From Rhizobium sp. WYJ-E13 (GTDB taxonomy: Bacteria > Pseudomonadota > Alphaproteobacteria > Rhizobiales > Rhizobiaceae), in NCBI RefSeq assembly GCF_018987265.1, contig NZ_CP076854.1, forward strand, positions 1-64,000: a DNA stretch of 64,000 bases, written 5' to 3'. The first letter of the stretch is position 1. Every line of letters starts with the position of its first letter. Both the position numbers and the translations under genes were made by a program. The notes under the pieces were generated by a model. It had not been told where the DNA came from. It did no database searches and was given only the letters and a program-made list of their open reading frames with translations. Shown piece after piece: positions 9,005 to 18,459 of the stretch.

Positions 9005-9432
9005 CCCAGTCGCGCTCGCTCAGCAAATGGAAGGCACGGCATGCGGTCCTCGTCTGGATCGGCATCCTTCTGAACTTCGCCTTCGTCCTGCCGCTCATCT
9101 TCTGTCCGGAATGGATCCTCGGTCTCTTCGGCATCACCGTCAATCAGCTGATCTGGCCGCGATTTGCCGGCCTGCTGCTCGGCATCCTGTCGATCTTCTA
9201 CATTCCGGCGACGCTCGATATCGACCGCTACCGCGTTTTCGCCTGGCTCGCGGTCTTCCCCTCCCGCACGCTTGGCACGGTTTTCTTCTTTCTCGCCGTC
9301 TTCGTCTTCGGCCAGCCGATCGGCTATCTCGCCGGCGTCTTTCTCGACGGGTCGATCGGCGTTGCGACGCTCTTCTGTCTCCTGCGCATCCTGAAGCTCG
9401 AACAGAACATCTCCGAAGGGAGACAGGCATGA
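9001..9432 (+). CDS. Small integral membrane protein, four predicted helices
   Basis: This 143-residue protein is almost entirely hydrophobic, with about four membrane helices (near residues 17-38, 52-72, 78-103 and 108-128) and few charged loops. No cofactor-binding motif is visible, and I do not recognise a family. It is translationally coupled on both sides by four-base ATGA overlaps and sits between two paralogous di-haem cytochromes. That suggests a role as a membrane partner, anchor or quinone-side subunit for them, which is inference from position alone. Confidence 0.8.
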   Translation: MTQSRSLSKWKARHAVLVWIGILLNFAFVLPLIFCPEWILGLFGITVNQLIWPRFAGLLLGILSIFYIPATLDIDRYRVFAWLAVFPSRTLGTVFFFLAVFVFGQPIGYLAGVFLDGSIGVATLFCLLRILKLEQNISEGRQA

Positions 9433-10904
9433 GGCGCGCCTTCTGGAAATGGCTTTTCGCCGTTCTGATCCTGCTCGTCGTCGGCGCCTTCGCGCTGTTC
9501 TTCCTGCTCTTCCGGCCGGTCGCCCAACCGAAGACCAACGATCTTGCAGAAGTCTTCAATCATGGCTCGATCGGCAATGAAGAGGCGCAGGGAATTCCCT
9601 ACTGGATCTGGCGGGTCCTGCCGCAGCTCTTTCCAGACCATCTGCCGGCCAATGCGGATGGTTACGGCTCATTCGGGCTCTACTGGCGCGCCGGCGACGA
9701 GGTTCCGGTCGGCCTGTCGGTCAGGACGCTCGGCGTCATAGAGCGCGTCGCGCCGAACTGCGCCTTCTGCCACCAGGGCAGCTACCGCCTCCGCGCCGAC
9801 GAGCCGGCGCGGCTGGTCGAGGCGGGGCCGGGGACCAGGGTGAACCCGCAGGCCTATATCCGCTTCCTGATCGATGTCGGCGCCGATCCGCGCTTCACGG
9901 CCGATCGGGTGATGACGGAGATCGGCAGGATCTATGACATGCCGGTCTGGGAGCGGGCGCTCTACCGCTTCGTTCTGATCCCCGCGACCCGGTCAGCCCT
10001 TCAGGAACAGGGGCGAAGCTTCGCCTGGATGAAGGACAGGCCGGACTGGGGTCCGGGCCGGATCGATCCCTTCAACCCGGTCAAATTCCAGAACCTTCAT
10101 CTGGCTGACGACCACACGATCGGCAATTCCGACATGATGCCGCTGTGGTCGCTTGCCGATCTCGCCGCCACCAATACGCGCCGCTTCTCGCTCCATTGGG
10201 ACGGATTGCAGACCGATCTCTACGAGACGGTGGTCTCCGGTGCGATCGGCGACGGAATGACCTATAAATCCTACGGGGGAACCGAAGAGGGGCTGCGCCG
10301 CATCACGGATTTCATCCGCCTGCAGGGTCCGCCGCCGTCACCCTTTTCTGCCCTGCGGCCTGCCGGCGATCCCTATCATGTCGATGCGGCTGATGTCGAC
10401 GCCGGCCGTGCGATCTATATCGCGCAATGCGCCGTCTGCCATGATCCCAAGGGCGCCCGTTATCGCACCCCGATCCAGATCGTCGAGGTCGGCACGGACC
10501 GCCATCGCCTGGACATGTGGACGCCTGCTGCCCGCGACCGTTACGCGGCCTACGAGCCGGGCTATGCCTGGGGTTTTACCAATTTCCAGAAGACCGACGG
10601 TTATGTCGCCACAGGTCATGGCGGCCTGTGGCTGCGCGGTCCTTACCTGCATAACGGCAGCGTCCCGACATTGCGCGCCCTGCTCCTTCCGCCCGCCGAG
10701 CGACCGAAGCAGTTCTACCGCGGCTACGATCTCGTGGATGCCGAGAATGGCGGCTTCGTCAGTGCAGCAGGCACGCCGGGGGAACGGCACGGTACACTCT
10801 ACGATACGAACCTGGAGGGCAACAGCAATGGCGGTCATCTCTGGGGCACGGATCTGCCCCCGGAGGCGAAGGAACAGCTGCTTTCCTATCTGAAGACACT
10901 TTGA
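9429..10904 (+). CDS. Second membrane-anchored di-haem c-type cytochrome, paralogue of the 7478 gene
   Basis: The start ATG at 9429 overlaps the preceding stop and gives MRRAFWKWLFAVLILLVVGAF, a short cytoplasmic tip and a membrane helix. A frame extending further upstream is overlap only. The 491-residue product has haem motifs CAFCH at 111-115 and CAVCH at 334-338, W207 in WGPGRIDPFNP and LRGPYLHNGSVPTLRALL near the end. Motif order and spacing match the 508-residue paralogue, so the pair arose by duplication and diverged. Tandem di-haem enzymes acting in sequence are known for Pseudomonas oleate oxygenation (10S-dioxygenase plus diol synthase), which is one model here. No direct evidence for substrate exists in the sequence. 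Confidence 0.85.
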   Translation: MRRAFWKWLFAVLILLVVGAFALFFLLFRPVAQPKTNDLAEVFNHGSIGNEEAQGIPYWIWRVLPQLFPDHLPANADGYGSFGLYWRAGDEVPVGLSVRTLGVIERVAPNCAFCHQGSYRLRADEPARLVEAGPGTRVNPQAYIRFLIDVGADPRFTADRVMTEIGRIYDMPVWERALYRFVLIPATRSALQEQGRSFAWMKDRPDWGPGRIDPFNPVKFQNLHLADDHTIGNSDMMPLWSLADLAATNTRRFSLHWDGLQTDLYETVVSGAIGDGMTYKSYGGTEEGLRRITDFIRLQGPPPSPFSALRPAGDPYHVDAADVDAGRAIYIAQCAVCHDPKGARYRTPIQIVEVGTDRHRLDMWTPAARDRYAAYEPGYAWGFTNFQKTDGYVATGHGGLWLRGPYLHNGSVPTLRALLLPPAERPKQFYRGYDLVDAENGGFVSAAGTPGERHGTLYDTNLEGNSNGGHLWGTDLPPEAKEQLLSYLKTL

Positions 10905-10920
10905 CCATCAGGAGGGGTCG

Positions 10921-13710
10921 ATGGCAAACGTCAGACAGCGCATCCTACGGTTTCTCGCCTGGACGGCAGCAGCCGTCGTCACCCTCGCCGTCATCGCCAT
11001 TGCCGCGGTCGCGCTCATCGTCTGGTGGCTGATCGAGCCGGATGCGAGCCGCTTCGGCCATGTCGAGGACGAGGCGAAGAAGGCGCAGCGCACGGTCGAG
11101 CAGTTTCCGGGCGCGGGCGAGCCTTATTTCGCGGCGATGGACAAGGGCCTGCTCTTGCCGCCCGCGCCTGGCGCCGACTACCCCGCCGAGATCAAGGAAG
11201 TCGCCACGGCCACCGGGCTCGATCCGGAGGCCGTCCGCGAGGCGGCGATCCGCGGACAGAATGCCTGGATCGTCTGGACCGGCGGCAACGACCGTTTCTG
11301 GGATTTCGCCGCCCGCTCGACGATCGGTTCCTTCGATCTCCTGAAGACCATCTCTTCTCACCCGACGATGGCCTATGGCCGCGACAACCGCTTCCGTTAT
11401 CTTGGGCTCGTCAACGAGCCCTGCTTCGATACCCCTGGGAGTGCCGACCCCGATCATTGGGGGCTGTGGATCGATCAGCGCAAGAAAGACTGCCCGGCCG
11501 ACAGTTTCGGCGGCAATGCCGAGGCCGATGCGCGTTATCCTGGCGTGCAGATCGGCTCGCGCGGCACCATGGTCAAGGTGAAGGGCGAAGAGAAGAAGAT
11601 CCCGGTCGGCTCCTACTACGGCGAGCCGACGGGTGTCATGGGCCTGCGTCTCTTCCCAAATCCCGATTTCGACAGCAAGGCCGCCGAACGTTGGGATGCG
11701 GTGCGTTACTACACCGATCCGACCTATTACAACGACAAGGACCTCGTGCGTCCCTATCGCGTCGGCATGTCCTGCGCCTTCTGCCATGTCGGTCCCAATC
11801 CGATCAATCCGCCTGAGAATGTCGAGAGCCCGGCATTTTCCGAAATCTCCTCCAATCCCGGCGCCCAGTATTTCTGGGTCGACCGCATCTTCTTCTGGAA
11901 CACCAAACCGCGCGCGGCGGCGGGACAACCGGCCGACAACGAGAGGAATTTCCTCTTCCAGCTGTTCCATACGAACCCGCCGGGTTCCCTCGATACCTCG
12001 CTCGTCTCGTCGGATTATATGAACAACCCGCGCACGATGAATGCCGTCTACGACGTCCTGGAGCGGCTGCGCATCGGGGCGAAGACCGGCAAGGAAATCA
12101 TCAAGGGAGACGAGAGGGACAACAAGCAGGCGCAGGATTATCCGCAGACCGCGGCCTTCGGTTCGCTTTATGACAAGACGACCGGCACGGTCGCCTCGAT
12201 GCGTGTCTTGAAGGACGGTGCGGATTCCGTCGGCACGCTCGGCGCTCTCAATCGCGTCTATCTCAATATCGGCCTCTTCAGCGAAGAATGGCTGCTGCAT
12301 TTCCGCCCCTTCCTCGGCGGGCAGAAGATCTCGCCGATCCGCATCGCCGACGCCCAGAAGAATTCGGTCTACTGGCAGGCGACCGAAGCGATGACGCCCG
12401 ACATGGCGATCTTCTTCCTGGTCGCCGCCCGCGCCGATCACCTGAAGGACACGGCCATTGGCGAAAAGGTGCTTGACGAGCGCAATCCCGCCGAGGTCGA
12501 CCGCGGCAAGATCGTCTTTGCCGAAAACTGCGCCGCCTGCCATTCGAGCAAGCAGCCGGTGCCGGCGCCAGAGCTCGGCGTCGATCAGGGCATATGCGAA
12601 GGCGGCGGGTCCGGCCCGCATTATCGCGAATGCTGGGACCGCTATTGGGCCTGGGCTCAGTCGGATGCTTTCAAGGCTGGCATGGTCAAGCTCGTCACCG
12701 AAAAGAATGCGGACGGAAAGGATTTCCTCGACGGCAATTACCTCTCGACGGAACGACGCGTGCCGATGGATGTCGTGCGCACCAATGCCTGCAGCGCGAT
12801 CGCCACCAATGGGCTTTCGGGCGATATCTGGGACAACTTCACCTCTTCTACCTACAAGTCGCTGCCACCACCGCATGAGGTGACGGTCAATCATCCGGTT
12901 TCAGGGGCCGCGACGCCGCTGCAGGCGGCCGGCAACGGGCGCGGCTATCTGAGGCCGCCCTCGCTCGTCAGCCTCTGGTCGACCGCACCCTTCCTGCTCA
13001 ACAATGCGGTCGGCCACGAAGACAGCTATTACGGGACCGACTACTACAATCAGGACTATGCCGGCGGCTACGGCGCCAGTCGCGGCACCGCCTGCCCGGC
13101 GGCGGACGCCCGCGACCCCTACATGCCCTGTATCGAAAACAGGCTTGCGGTCTTCGACCGGTCGATCCGCCAGATGCTGTCGCCGCAGACGCGCCGCATG
13201 GATAAAATGACCGAGGCGCCGGTGCCGGGCTACATCTACCGCACCAGCGCTCCCTCCTGCCTCATCGTGCCGGCGGGCTTCGTGCCCGATAAGGTGCGTC
13301 CCTTCACCGGCGTGCTGAACAAGGTCGCTGGCTGGGCCTTCAAGAAGGACGGCTCGATCACCATCGGCCCGTTCCCGGCCGGCTTCCCGGTCAATGCGCT
13401 GACCAATACCGAGCTGCTTCCTGACAATGACGAGGAGGACAAGTTTGCCAATTACAGGCGCCTGATCGCCAGCGGCCCGGCGCTGATCGGCGCCTTCGCC
13501 GAGCTCGGCGGGCAATGCACGCCGGAAGAGCTTGCCGATCCCGCCGTGCTCGCCAAGGCTGAGAAGGTGGTGCGCGACACCAAGCTCATCGACCGCCTGG
13601 TGGGCCTGAGCAAATGCCCCGACTATGTGGTCAATGGCGGGCACACGTTCGGTGCCGAGTTGTCGCAATCGGACAAGAATGCCCTGATCTCCTATTTGAA
13701 GCAGTTCTGA
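10921..13710 (+). CDS. Large (929-residue) membrane-anchored di-haem c-type cytochrome
   Basis: AGGAGGGG lies just before the ATG. One N-terminal helix (about residues 11-37) anchors a long periplasmic domain with haem motifs CAFCH at 285-289 and CAACH at 537-541, about 250 residues apart. This is much larger than a standard di-haem cytochrome c peroxidase (about 300-350 residues) and almost twice its neighbours. Further cysteines (CFDTPG, DCPAD, GICEGG, RECWDR, NACSA, ACPAAD, MPCIENR, SCLIV, QCTPEE, KCPDY) could form several disulphides. The segment APFLLNNAVG is related to the SPYLHNGSVPT block of the smaller paralogues, with the His replaced. It probably joins the same periplasmic electron-transfer or oxygenation system. 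Catalytic or carrier function is unknown. Confidence 0.8.
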   Translation: MANVRQRILRFLAWTAAAVVTLAVIAIAAVALIVWWLIEPDASRFGHVEDEAKKAQRTVEQFPGAGEPYFAAMDKGLLLPPAPGADYPAEIKEVATATGLDPEAVREAAIRGQNAWIVWTGGNDRFWDFAARSTIGSFDLLKTISSHPTMAYGRDNRFRYLGLVNEPCFDTPGSADPDHWGLWIDQRKKDCPADSFGGNAEADARYPGVQIGSRGTMVKVKGEEKKIPVGSYYGEPTGVMGLRLFPNPDFDSKAAERWDAVRYYTDPTYYNDKDLVRPYRVGMSCAFCHVGPNPINPPENVESPAFSEISSNPGAQYFWVDRIFFWNTKPRAAAGQPADNERNFLFQLFHTNPPGSLDTSLVSSDYMNNPRTMNAVYDVLERLRIGAKTGKEIIKGDERDNKQAQDYPQTAAFGSLYDKTTGTVASMRVLKDGADSVGTLGALNRVYLNIGLFSEEWLLHFRPFLGGQKISPIRIADAQKNSVYWQATEAMTPDMAIFFLVAARADHLKDTAIGEKVLDERNPAEVDRGKIVFAENCAACHSSKQPVPAPELGVDQGICEGGGSGPHYRECWDRYWAWAQSDAFKAGMVKLVTEKNADGKDFLDGNYLSTERRVPMDVVRTNACSAIATNGLSGDIWDNFTSSTYKSLPPPHEVTVNHPVSGAATPLQAAGNGRGYLRPPSLVSLWSTAPFLLNNAVGHEDSYYGTDYYNQDYAGGYGASRGTACPAADARDPYMPCIENRLAVFDRSIRQMLSPQTRRMDKMTEAPVPGYIYRTSAPSCLIVPAGFVPDKVRPFTGVLNKVAGWAFKKDGSITIGPFPAGFPVNALTNTELLPDNDEEDKFANYRRLIASGPALIGAFAELGGQCTPEELADPAVLAKAEKVVRDTKLIDRLVGLSKCPDYVVNGGHTFGAELSQSDKNALISYLKQF

Positions 13711-13712
13711 CG

Positions 13713-15521
13713 ATGTCCGGCGGGCCGACCCACGATTATATCGTCATCGGCAGCGGGGCGGGCGGTGCCGTCGTCGCCGCGCGGCTCGCCGAAGAGGGCC
13801 GCACGGTGCTCGTCATCGAAGCTGGCGGCGATCCGCTGGCCAAGACCGACGATAGTTCCGACATGCCGCTTGCCGATGCCTGTCGCGTACCCGCCTTTCA
13901 CGCCTTTGCCTCGGAACATCCCGGCATGGCCGAGAACCATTGGGTGCGCCACTACGAAAATCAGGAAATTCAGGAGCGCGACTGGCGCTACTCCAGGGAA
14001 AAGGACGGCGTGCTTTATCCGCGTGTGCGCGGCCTCGGCGGCTGCACCGCCCATCATGCGATGATCATCGTCCGGCCCAATCATTGCGACTGGAACCACA
14101 TCTTTTCGATCACCGGCGACGAAAGCTGGAAGGCCTCGCACATGCAGGGCTATTTCGAGCGCATCGAGCGCTGCCGCTACCGCTTCTTCCTGTGGCGCTG
14201 GCTAGCCGCCGCAACTGGCCTCAATCCGACCGGCCACGGATGGTGGGGATGGATGACGACGGAGCGGGCGTTGCCGCTCAGGGTCTTGCGCGACTGGCCG
14301 CTGTGGCGGGCGCTCCTGCGCTGCGTCGGCGCGGCCGCCGATGCCTTCGGCAAGCGGGGCTCCGATTGGGAGACGACCGAGATCGACCCGAACGACAACC
14401 GCAACTGGAACGCCGGCGCCTGCGGCGTCCGCGTCACCCCGCTTGCAACGCGCCGCCACGTCAGGCACGGGCCGCGCGAGCGGCTGCTCGACGTGATGAA
14501 GCGGCATCCCGACCGCCTGACGCTTCGCCTGAACACCACGGTCACGCGCATCGAATTTGACGGCAAGCGGGCGGTGGCGGTCCGCTGCATCGCCGGAGAG
14601 GGGCGTGAGGAGGTCATTCGGGCCGGCCGCGAGATCATCCTGGCCGGCGGCACCTTCGCCTCGCCGCAGCTTCTGATGCTCTCCGGCATCGGCGATCCCG
14701 GCCATCTCGCTGAGCACAGGATTTCCGTCGTCGAGGCACTTCCAGGCGTCGGACGGAACCTGCAGGATCGCTACGAGGTCGGCGTCGTCAGCCGTGTGAC
14801 CGAACCCTGGTCGGCGCTCAAGGGAGTCACCTACACGACCCGCGACGCCCATTACCGGCGGTGGCGCAGGTTCCGCATCGGCAATTATACCAGCAACGGC
14901 GTGATGTTTTCCCTGACGCTGAAATCCCGCGACACGCTGAGCGAACCGGACCTGCACTGCTTTTCGCTGCTTGCCGATTTCCGCGGCTATTATCCCGGTT
15001 ATTCCGAGCGTATCCGCAAGCCGGATTACATGACCTGGGCGATCCTCAAGGCCTATACCGAAAACCAGGGCGGCACGGTGCGGCTCAGATGCGCCGATCC
15101 CACTGTCCTGCCCGCCGTCATGTTTCATTCCTTCTTCGAGGGAACCGGCAATTACAACCTCGATCTCGATGCCGTGGTCCACGCCATCCGCTTCGTCAGG
15201 AAAGTCAACGATGCGATGGACGATCTCATCGCAAGCGAAGAGGAGCCCGGCCGGCAGAACGAGAGCGACGAGGCGCTTCGCCGCTATGTCGCGGAAAACG
15301 CCTGGGGCCACCACGCCTGCGGCACCTGCGCCATCGGTCCCCGCGAGGGTGGGGGCGTGCTCGACAGCCGTTTCAGGGTGCACGGCATCGAGGGCCTGCG
15401 CGTCGTCGATGCCTCCGTCTTCCCGCGCATTCCCGGCTACTTCCTCGCCACGGCCGTCTACATGATCGCCGAGAAGGCGGCCGACGTCATTCTCGCCGAC
15501 AGCCAACTGGAAACACGCTGA
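13713..15521 (+). CDS. GMC-family FAD oxidoreductase (choline/alcohol dehydrogenase-like)
   Basis: The 602-residue flavoprotein begins two bases after the previous stop. The N-terminal dinucleotide-binding motif DYIVIGSGAGGAVVAARLAE and VLVIEAGG, the RVRGLGGCTAHHAMI block (GMC signature 1 region), GTFASPQLLMLSGIG (signature 2 region) and the C-terminal HHACGTCAIGP with VVDASVFPRIPG identify the GMC family. The family oxidises alcohols, sugars or related CH-OH groups, and dehydrogenase members often pass electrons to c-type cytochromes, consistent with the three cytochrome genes just upstream. No signal peptide is visible, so the protein would be cytoplasmic or membrane-associated unless co-exported. 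The C-terminal histidine of HHACGTC is the likely catalytic base. The substrate is unknown. Confidence 0.88.
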   Translation: MSGGPTHDYIVIGSGAGGAVVAARLAEEGRTVLVIEAGGDPLAKTDDSSDMPLADACRVPAFHAFASEHPGMAENHWVRHYENQEIQERDWRYSREKDGVLYPRVRGLGGCTAHHAMIIVRPNHCDWNHIFSITGDESWKASHMQGYFERIERCRYRFFLWRWLAAATGLNPTGHGWWGWMTTERALPLRVLRDWPLWRALLRCVGAAADAFGKRGSDWETTEIDPNDNRNWNAGACGVRVTPLATRRHVRHGPRERLLDVMKRHPDRLTLRLNTTVTRIEFDGKRAVAVRCIAGEGREEVIRAGREIILAGGTFASPQLLMLSGIGDPGHLAEHRISVVEALPGVGRNLQDRYEVGVVSRVTEPWSALKGVTYTTRDAHYRRWRRFRIGNYTSNGVMFSLTLKSRDTLSEPDLHCFSLLADFRGYYPGYSERIRKPDYMTWAILKAYTENQGGTVRLRCADPTVLPAVMFHSFFEGTGNYNLDLDAVVHAIRFVRKVNDAMDDLIASEEEPGRQNESDEALRRYVAENAWGHHACGTCAIGPREGGGVLDSRFRVHGIEGLRVVDASVFPRIPGYFLATAVYMIAEKAADVILADSQLETR

Positions 15522-18415
15522 TGGACGAACCCCATCCCCATCGGGAAGAGAGCATCTACAACTGGCTCGGCGAACATGTCCGGGGTTTCGTTCGCCTGTG
15601 GCGAACGTTCGATGCCTGGCTCAACCAGCCGCTGCCGAAGGGGCGGCACCTTGCCTGGCGATGGCTCGCCCCCGACGGCTATGCCTGGTTCGTGCCGCTG
15701 CTTGCGGGCATTCTGACCCTTGCCATGGCGCTTGGCCCGACCATCGACATGCGCTGGGGCAATCTCGGCCTGCTGGCGATCGGTGTCGTGCTTCTTTTCC
15801 TGCTGCATGCGGCAGCTGGCCGGCAGCCATTCCTCAACCAGTATCTGCTGGCCGGACAGCTGGTGATCCTTGCGGTTCTTGCCGTGCTTCTGATCATCAA
15901 TTCGCGCCCGGAAACCTATGGCATGATGACGGCACGACCCCGCCTGCATATCGGCGCCGCGATCGTTTGCGCACTCGTCCTCGCGCTCCCGGCGGCCTGG
16001 CTGCTCGCATCGAGCCTGTTCCGCTCCAATGCCGGCGGCGGGCTTGCCGACAGCCTGCCGAAGGTGGAGCTCTTCCTGCCCACGAACCGTTACGATTTCA
16101 TGGGCCGCGGACCGATTGCCGCGCTAATGTCGGCCCTTGTCATCGCCCCGATCCGCTATCCGGTCGAGCTGCTTCTGCCCGGATCGCTGCTCACCCTGTT
16201 CGTGCCGGACCATTATCTCTGGTACGCTTTCCTGGTGACCGGCATTGCTGCATGGATCGCCCTTTTCCTCGGCATTCTGTTCGAGCGGCTGATGGAAATC
16301 CTGCGCACGATCGGACGTCTTTTCTTCATCGGCCCGCAGCGGGTCATCAGCGTTCTCGTCATCGTCGTGGCGGTGCTTCGCCTCGCCGACGTCCATTACA
16401 TCACCTATCTCTTCAACGCCGGCTCCAGTGGTTACGGCAATACGACGCTCATGCGCTATATCGCCTTCGCCTATGCCGTTGCCTGGTATTATGCCTTCTG
16501 GTGCGATCACTTCGTCGCGCGCCGGCTCATCCGCCTCATGGACAGGGAACGGCAGACGATCACGCCGGTCGAAATCGCTTACGACTATGAAGGCAGCGAG
16601 AGCTTGAGCACGGTGCGCAACCAAGGCCGGACAATCGCGCTGCATGGCGCCGGGCGCCTGAAGATCGAGGGCCGCTACGAGGATCGATACCAGCAGCGGA
16701 CCAAGGCCGCGTCGGACAGGGCGATCCAGTTCATGACGCCGGCGGACGTGCTCGCGCAGTTTCGCGCGCAGCTGGAGCGCCTGCCCGCCGAACAGGCGCC
16801 GACCGGGGACCTGCTTGCGAGCCTGCGCAATTTCCAGCGCTCGACGCTCGTCTATCCCGCCCTCGTCGGCGCCCTGGCCTATGGCCTGATTGGCGGTCCT
16901 GCCGCCTTCAGCTTCCTGCGGGCGATCCAGCCGCCGGAACTTGCGATCCGTTCCGAACGGCATGTGGGCAAGCAGCCGGCATCGCTCCTGTTCGAAAGCG
17001 GTCAACCCAACGGCGGCTGCGGCCCGCTCCAGCCCACAACGCCGAGACTTGCAGTCGTCGCCTCCGGCGGCGGCACGCGTGCGGCGATCTACACGGCCTC
17101 ACTTCTCAGGGGGCTGGCCGAGCGCGACCAGATCTGCAATGTCGTCCTGGTCAGCGGCGTCTCTGGCGGCAGCGCCGCGCTCGGCTATTTCGCGCTTCAC
17201 GAGCAGGAACTGCGTCGGCCGCACGACAGCATGGACGTCAAGGCCTGGGATGATTTTTCGAAGGCCATGGCTTTGCCCTTCATCGAGCAGGTGATCGATG
17301 GCGCGAGCGACATGCGCTTCGCCTTCGGGCGCTGGCATTGGGCGTCCTCGGCCTGCCGCGAAGCTCAAAGGCCGGATGAAGACGTGACAGGCTGGATACC
17401 CGCACGCTCGAGGCTGGGCGCGATTCTCGCTGAATCCTTCGTCTGCCATATGGGCACCGGGACGATGGAAGCGCCGTCCTTCGGCGTGATGCTCAACACC
17501 GCGATCGTCGGATCTTTTTCCGACGACAGCACTGCCTGCAAAGCCGATCGGAGCCTTTCGCTTCCCGAGAGGGCGACGCGCTGCCGCCAGTTCCTGGATG
17601 CGGCCCAGGCGGGCGGGCGGCTGGTGCTGACCAATCTCGCCGCGCCCGCGTCTCTGCCGGACGACGGATCGCTGCACATGCAGCTCGTCACGCTCGACAA
17701 TGCGGACATGTCGATTGCGCGGGCCGCAGCCTTGAGCGCAAACTTTCCGCCGGTCTTTCCCGATGCCGCAATCGACATCGAAGCACCTGGCGAAGCAAGG
17801 ACCCGATACTGGGTGACCGATGGCGGAGCGGTCGAAAACCGTGGCGCCATGACGCTCTACTATGCCATCCGCGATGCGTTCCGCTCAGTGCCGCAAGCAT
17901 CGCAGGCCCTGCCGCCGCTGCACATCGTCATCGCCGACGTTTCGGCCTCGGCAGGTCGTTACAGCGAGAGCTTCGGTTTCGGCTCGGTTCTCGGCGCCGG
18001 CGGCCAACTCGGCCTCGGTCTGGAGACGGAGCTTCGCGCGGCGATCGAGAAACTCTACTGCAATCATAGCTCTAAGGTCAGCATCCACGAAATCATCATG
18101 CCGCGCGTCTATCGAGACGGCGGGATCGGGACGCATTGGCTGCTTCCCAACTCGCTTTCCTTCACCAATCCCGAAAACCTGTCGCAGACCGAGATCCTGT
18201 CTGCCCGGGACGTCGAAACGCTGGTTCTGGCGCTGCACAGCGATGTCGCGGAAACCTACCAGGACGAGGCCGCGGCCGGGTTCGTCAAGCTCTGGGCTCA
18301 GCAGGACGACGTCGCAAAGCATGACGCGCGGTGGAAGGAATTTCTGGCCAGTCTCGCGGGAGCACAAGGCAAGCACGATTGCCGGGACATTCAGGCGGGA
18401 ATGACGGGGCAATAG
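15521..18415 (+). CDS. Patatin-like phospholipase fused to an N-terminal multi-helix membrane domain
   Basis: ATG at 15521 overlaps the GMC stop by one base (TGATG). The 964-residue protein has about eight hydrophobic helices in its first 360 residues, a charged linker, another hydrophobic stretch, and then a patatin domain. Visible there are LAVVASGGGTRAAIYTA (oxyanion loop), nucleophile Ser548 in SGVSGGSAALG and Asp767 in VTDGGAVENRG; Ser and Asp form the patatin catalytic dyad. Patatins hydrolyse acyl esters of phospholipids and neutral lipids. The membrane fusion would place the lipase at its lipid substrate, probably with a cytoplasmic active site. As the last gene of the operon, it suggests the cytochromes and flavoenzymes act on a lipid-derived or hydrophobic compound, which is inference. 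The next gene is convergent. Confidence 0.85.
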   Translation: MDEPHPHREESIYNWLGEHVRGFVRLWRTFDAWLNQPLPKGRHLAWRWLAPDGYAWFVPLLAGILTLAMALGPTIDMRWGNLGLLAIGVVLLFLLHAAAGRQPFLNQYLLAGQLVILAVLAVLLIINSRPETYGMMTARPRLHIGAAIVCALVLALPAAWLLASSLFRSNAGGGLADSLPKVELFLPTNRYDFMGRGPIAALMSALVIAPIRYPVELLLPGSLLTLFVPDHYLWYAFLVTGIAAWIALFLGILFERLMEILRTIGRLFFIGPQRVISVLVIVVAVLRLADVHYITYLFNAGSSGYGNTTLMRYIAFAYAVAWYYAFWCDHFVARRLIRLMDRERQTITPVEIAYDYEGSESLSTVRNQGRTIALHGAGRLKIEGRYEDRYQQRTKAASDRAIQFMTPADVLAQFRAQLERLPAEQAPTGDLLASLRNFQRSTLVYPALVGALAYGLIGGPAAFSFLRAIQPPELAIRSERHVGKQPASLLFESGQPNGGCGPLQPTTPRLAVVASGGGTRAAIYTASLLRGLAERDQICNVVLVSGVSGGSAALGYFALHEQELRRPHDSMDVKAWDDFSKAMALPFIEQVIDGASDMRFAFGRWHWASSACREAQRPDEDVTGWIPARSRLGAILAESFVCHMGTGTMEAPSFGVMLNTAIVGSFSDDSTACKADRSLSLPERATRCRQFLDAAQAGGRLVLTNLAAPASLPDDGSLHMQLVTLDNADMSIARAAALSANFPPVFPDAAIDIEAPGEARTRYWVTDGGAVENRGAMTLYYAIRDAFRSVPQASQALPPLHIVIADVSASAGRYSESFGFGSVLGAGGQLGLGLETELRAAIEKLYCNHSSKVSIHEIIMPRVYRDGGIGTHWLLPNSLSFTNPENLSQTEILSARDVETLVLALHSDVAETYQDEAAAGFVKLWAQQDDVAKHDARWKEFLASLAGAQGKHDCRDIQAGMTGQ

Positions 18416-18459
18416 AAAAGGCAAGCCGGTATCGCTTAACTGAGATGAGGCACAGCGGG

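Noticed and set aside
10945..12894. Minus-strand frame of 649 codons
   Set aside because: Antisense to the 929-residue cytochrome gene, which has strong motifs and an excellent ribosome site.
14861..15520. Upstream extension of the patatin frame
   Set aside because: It overlaps the GMC gene in another frame; the ATG at 15521 is coupled to the GMC stop and begins a sensible N-terminus.
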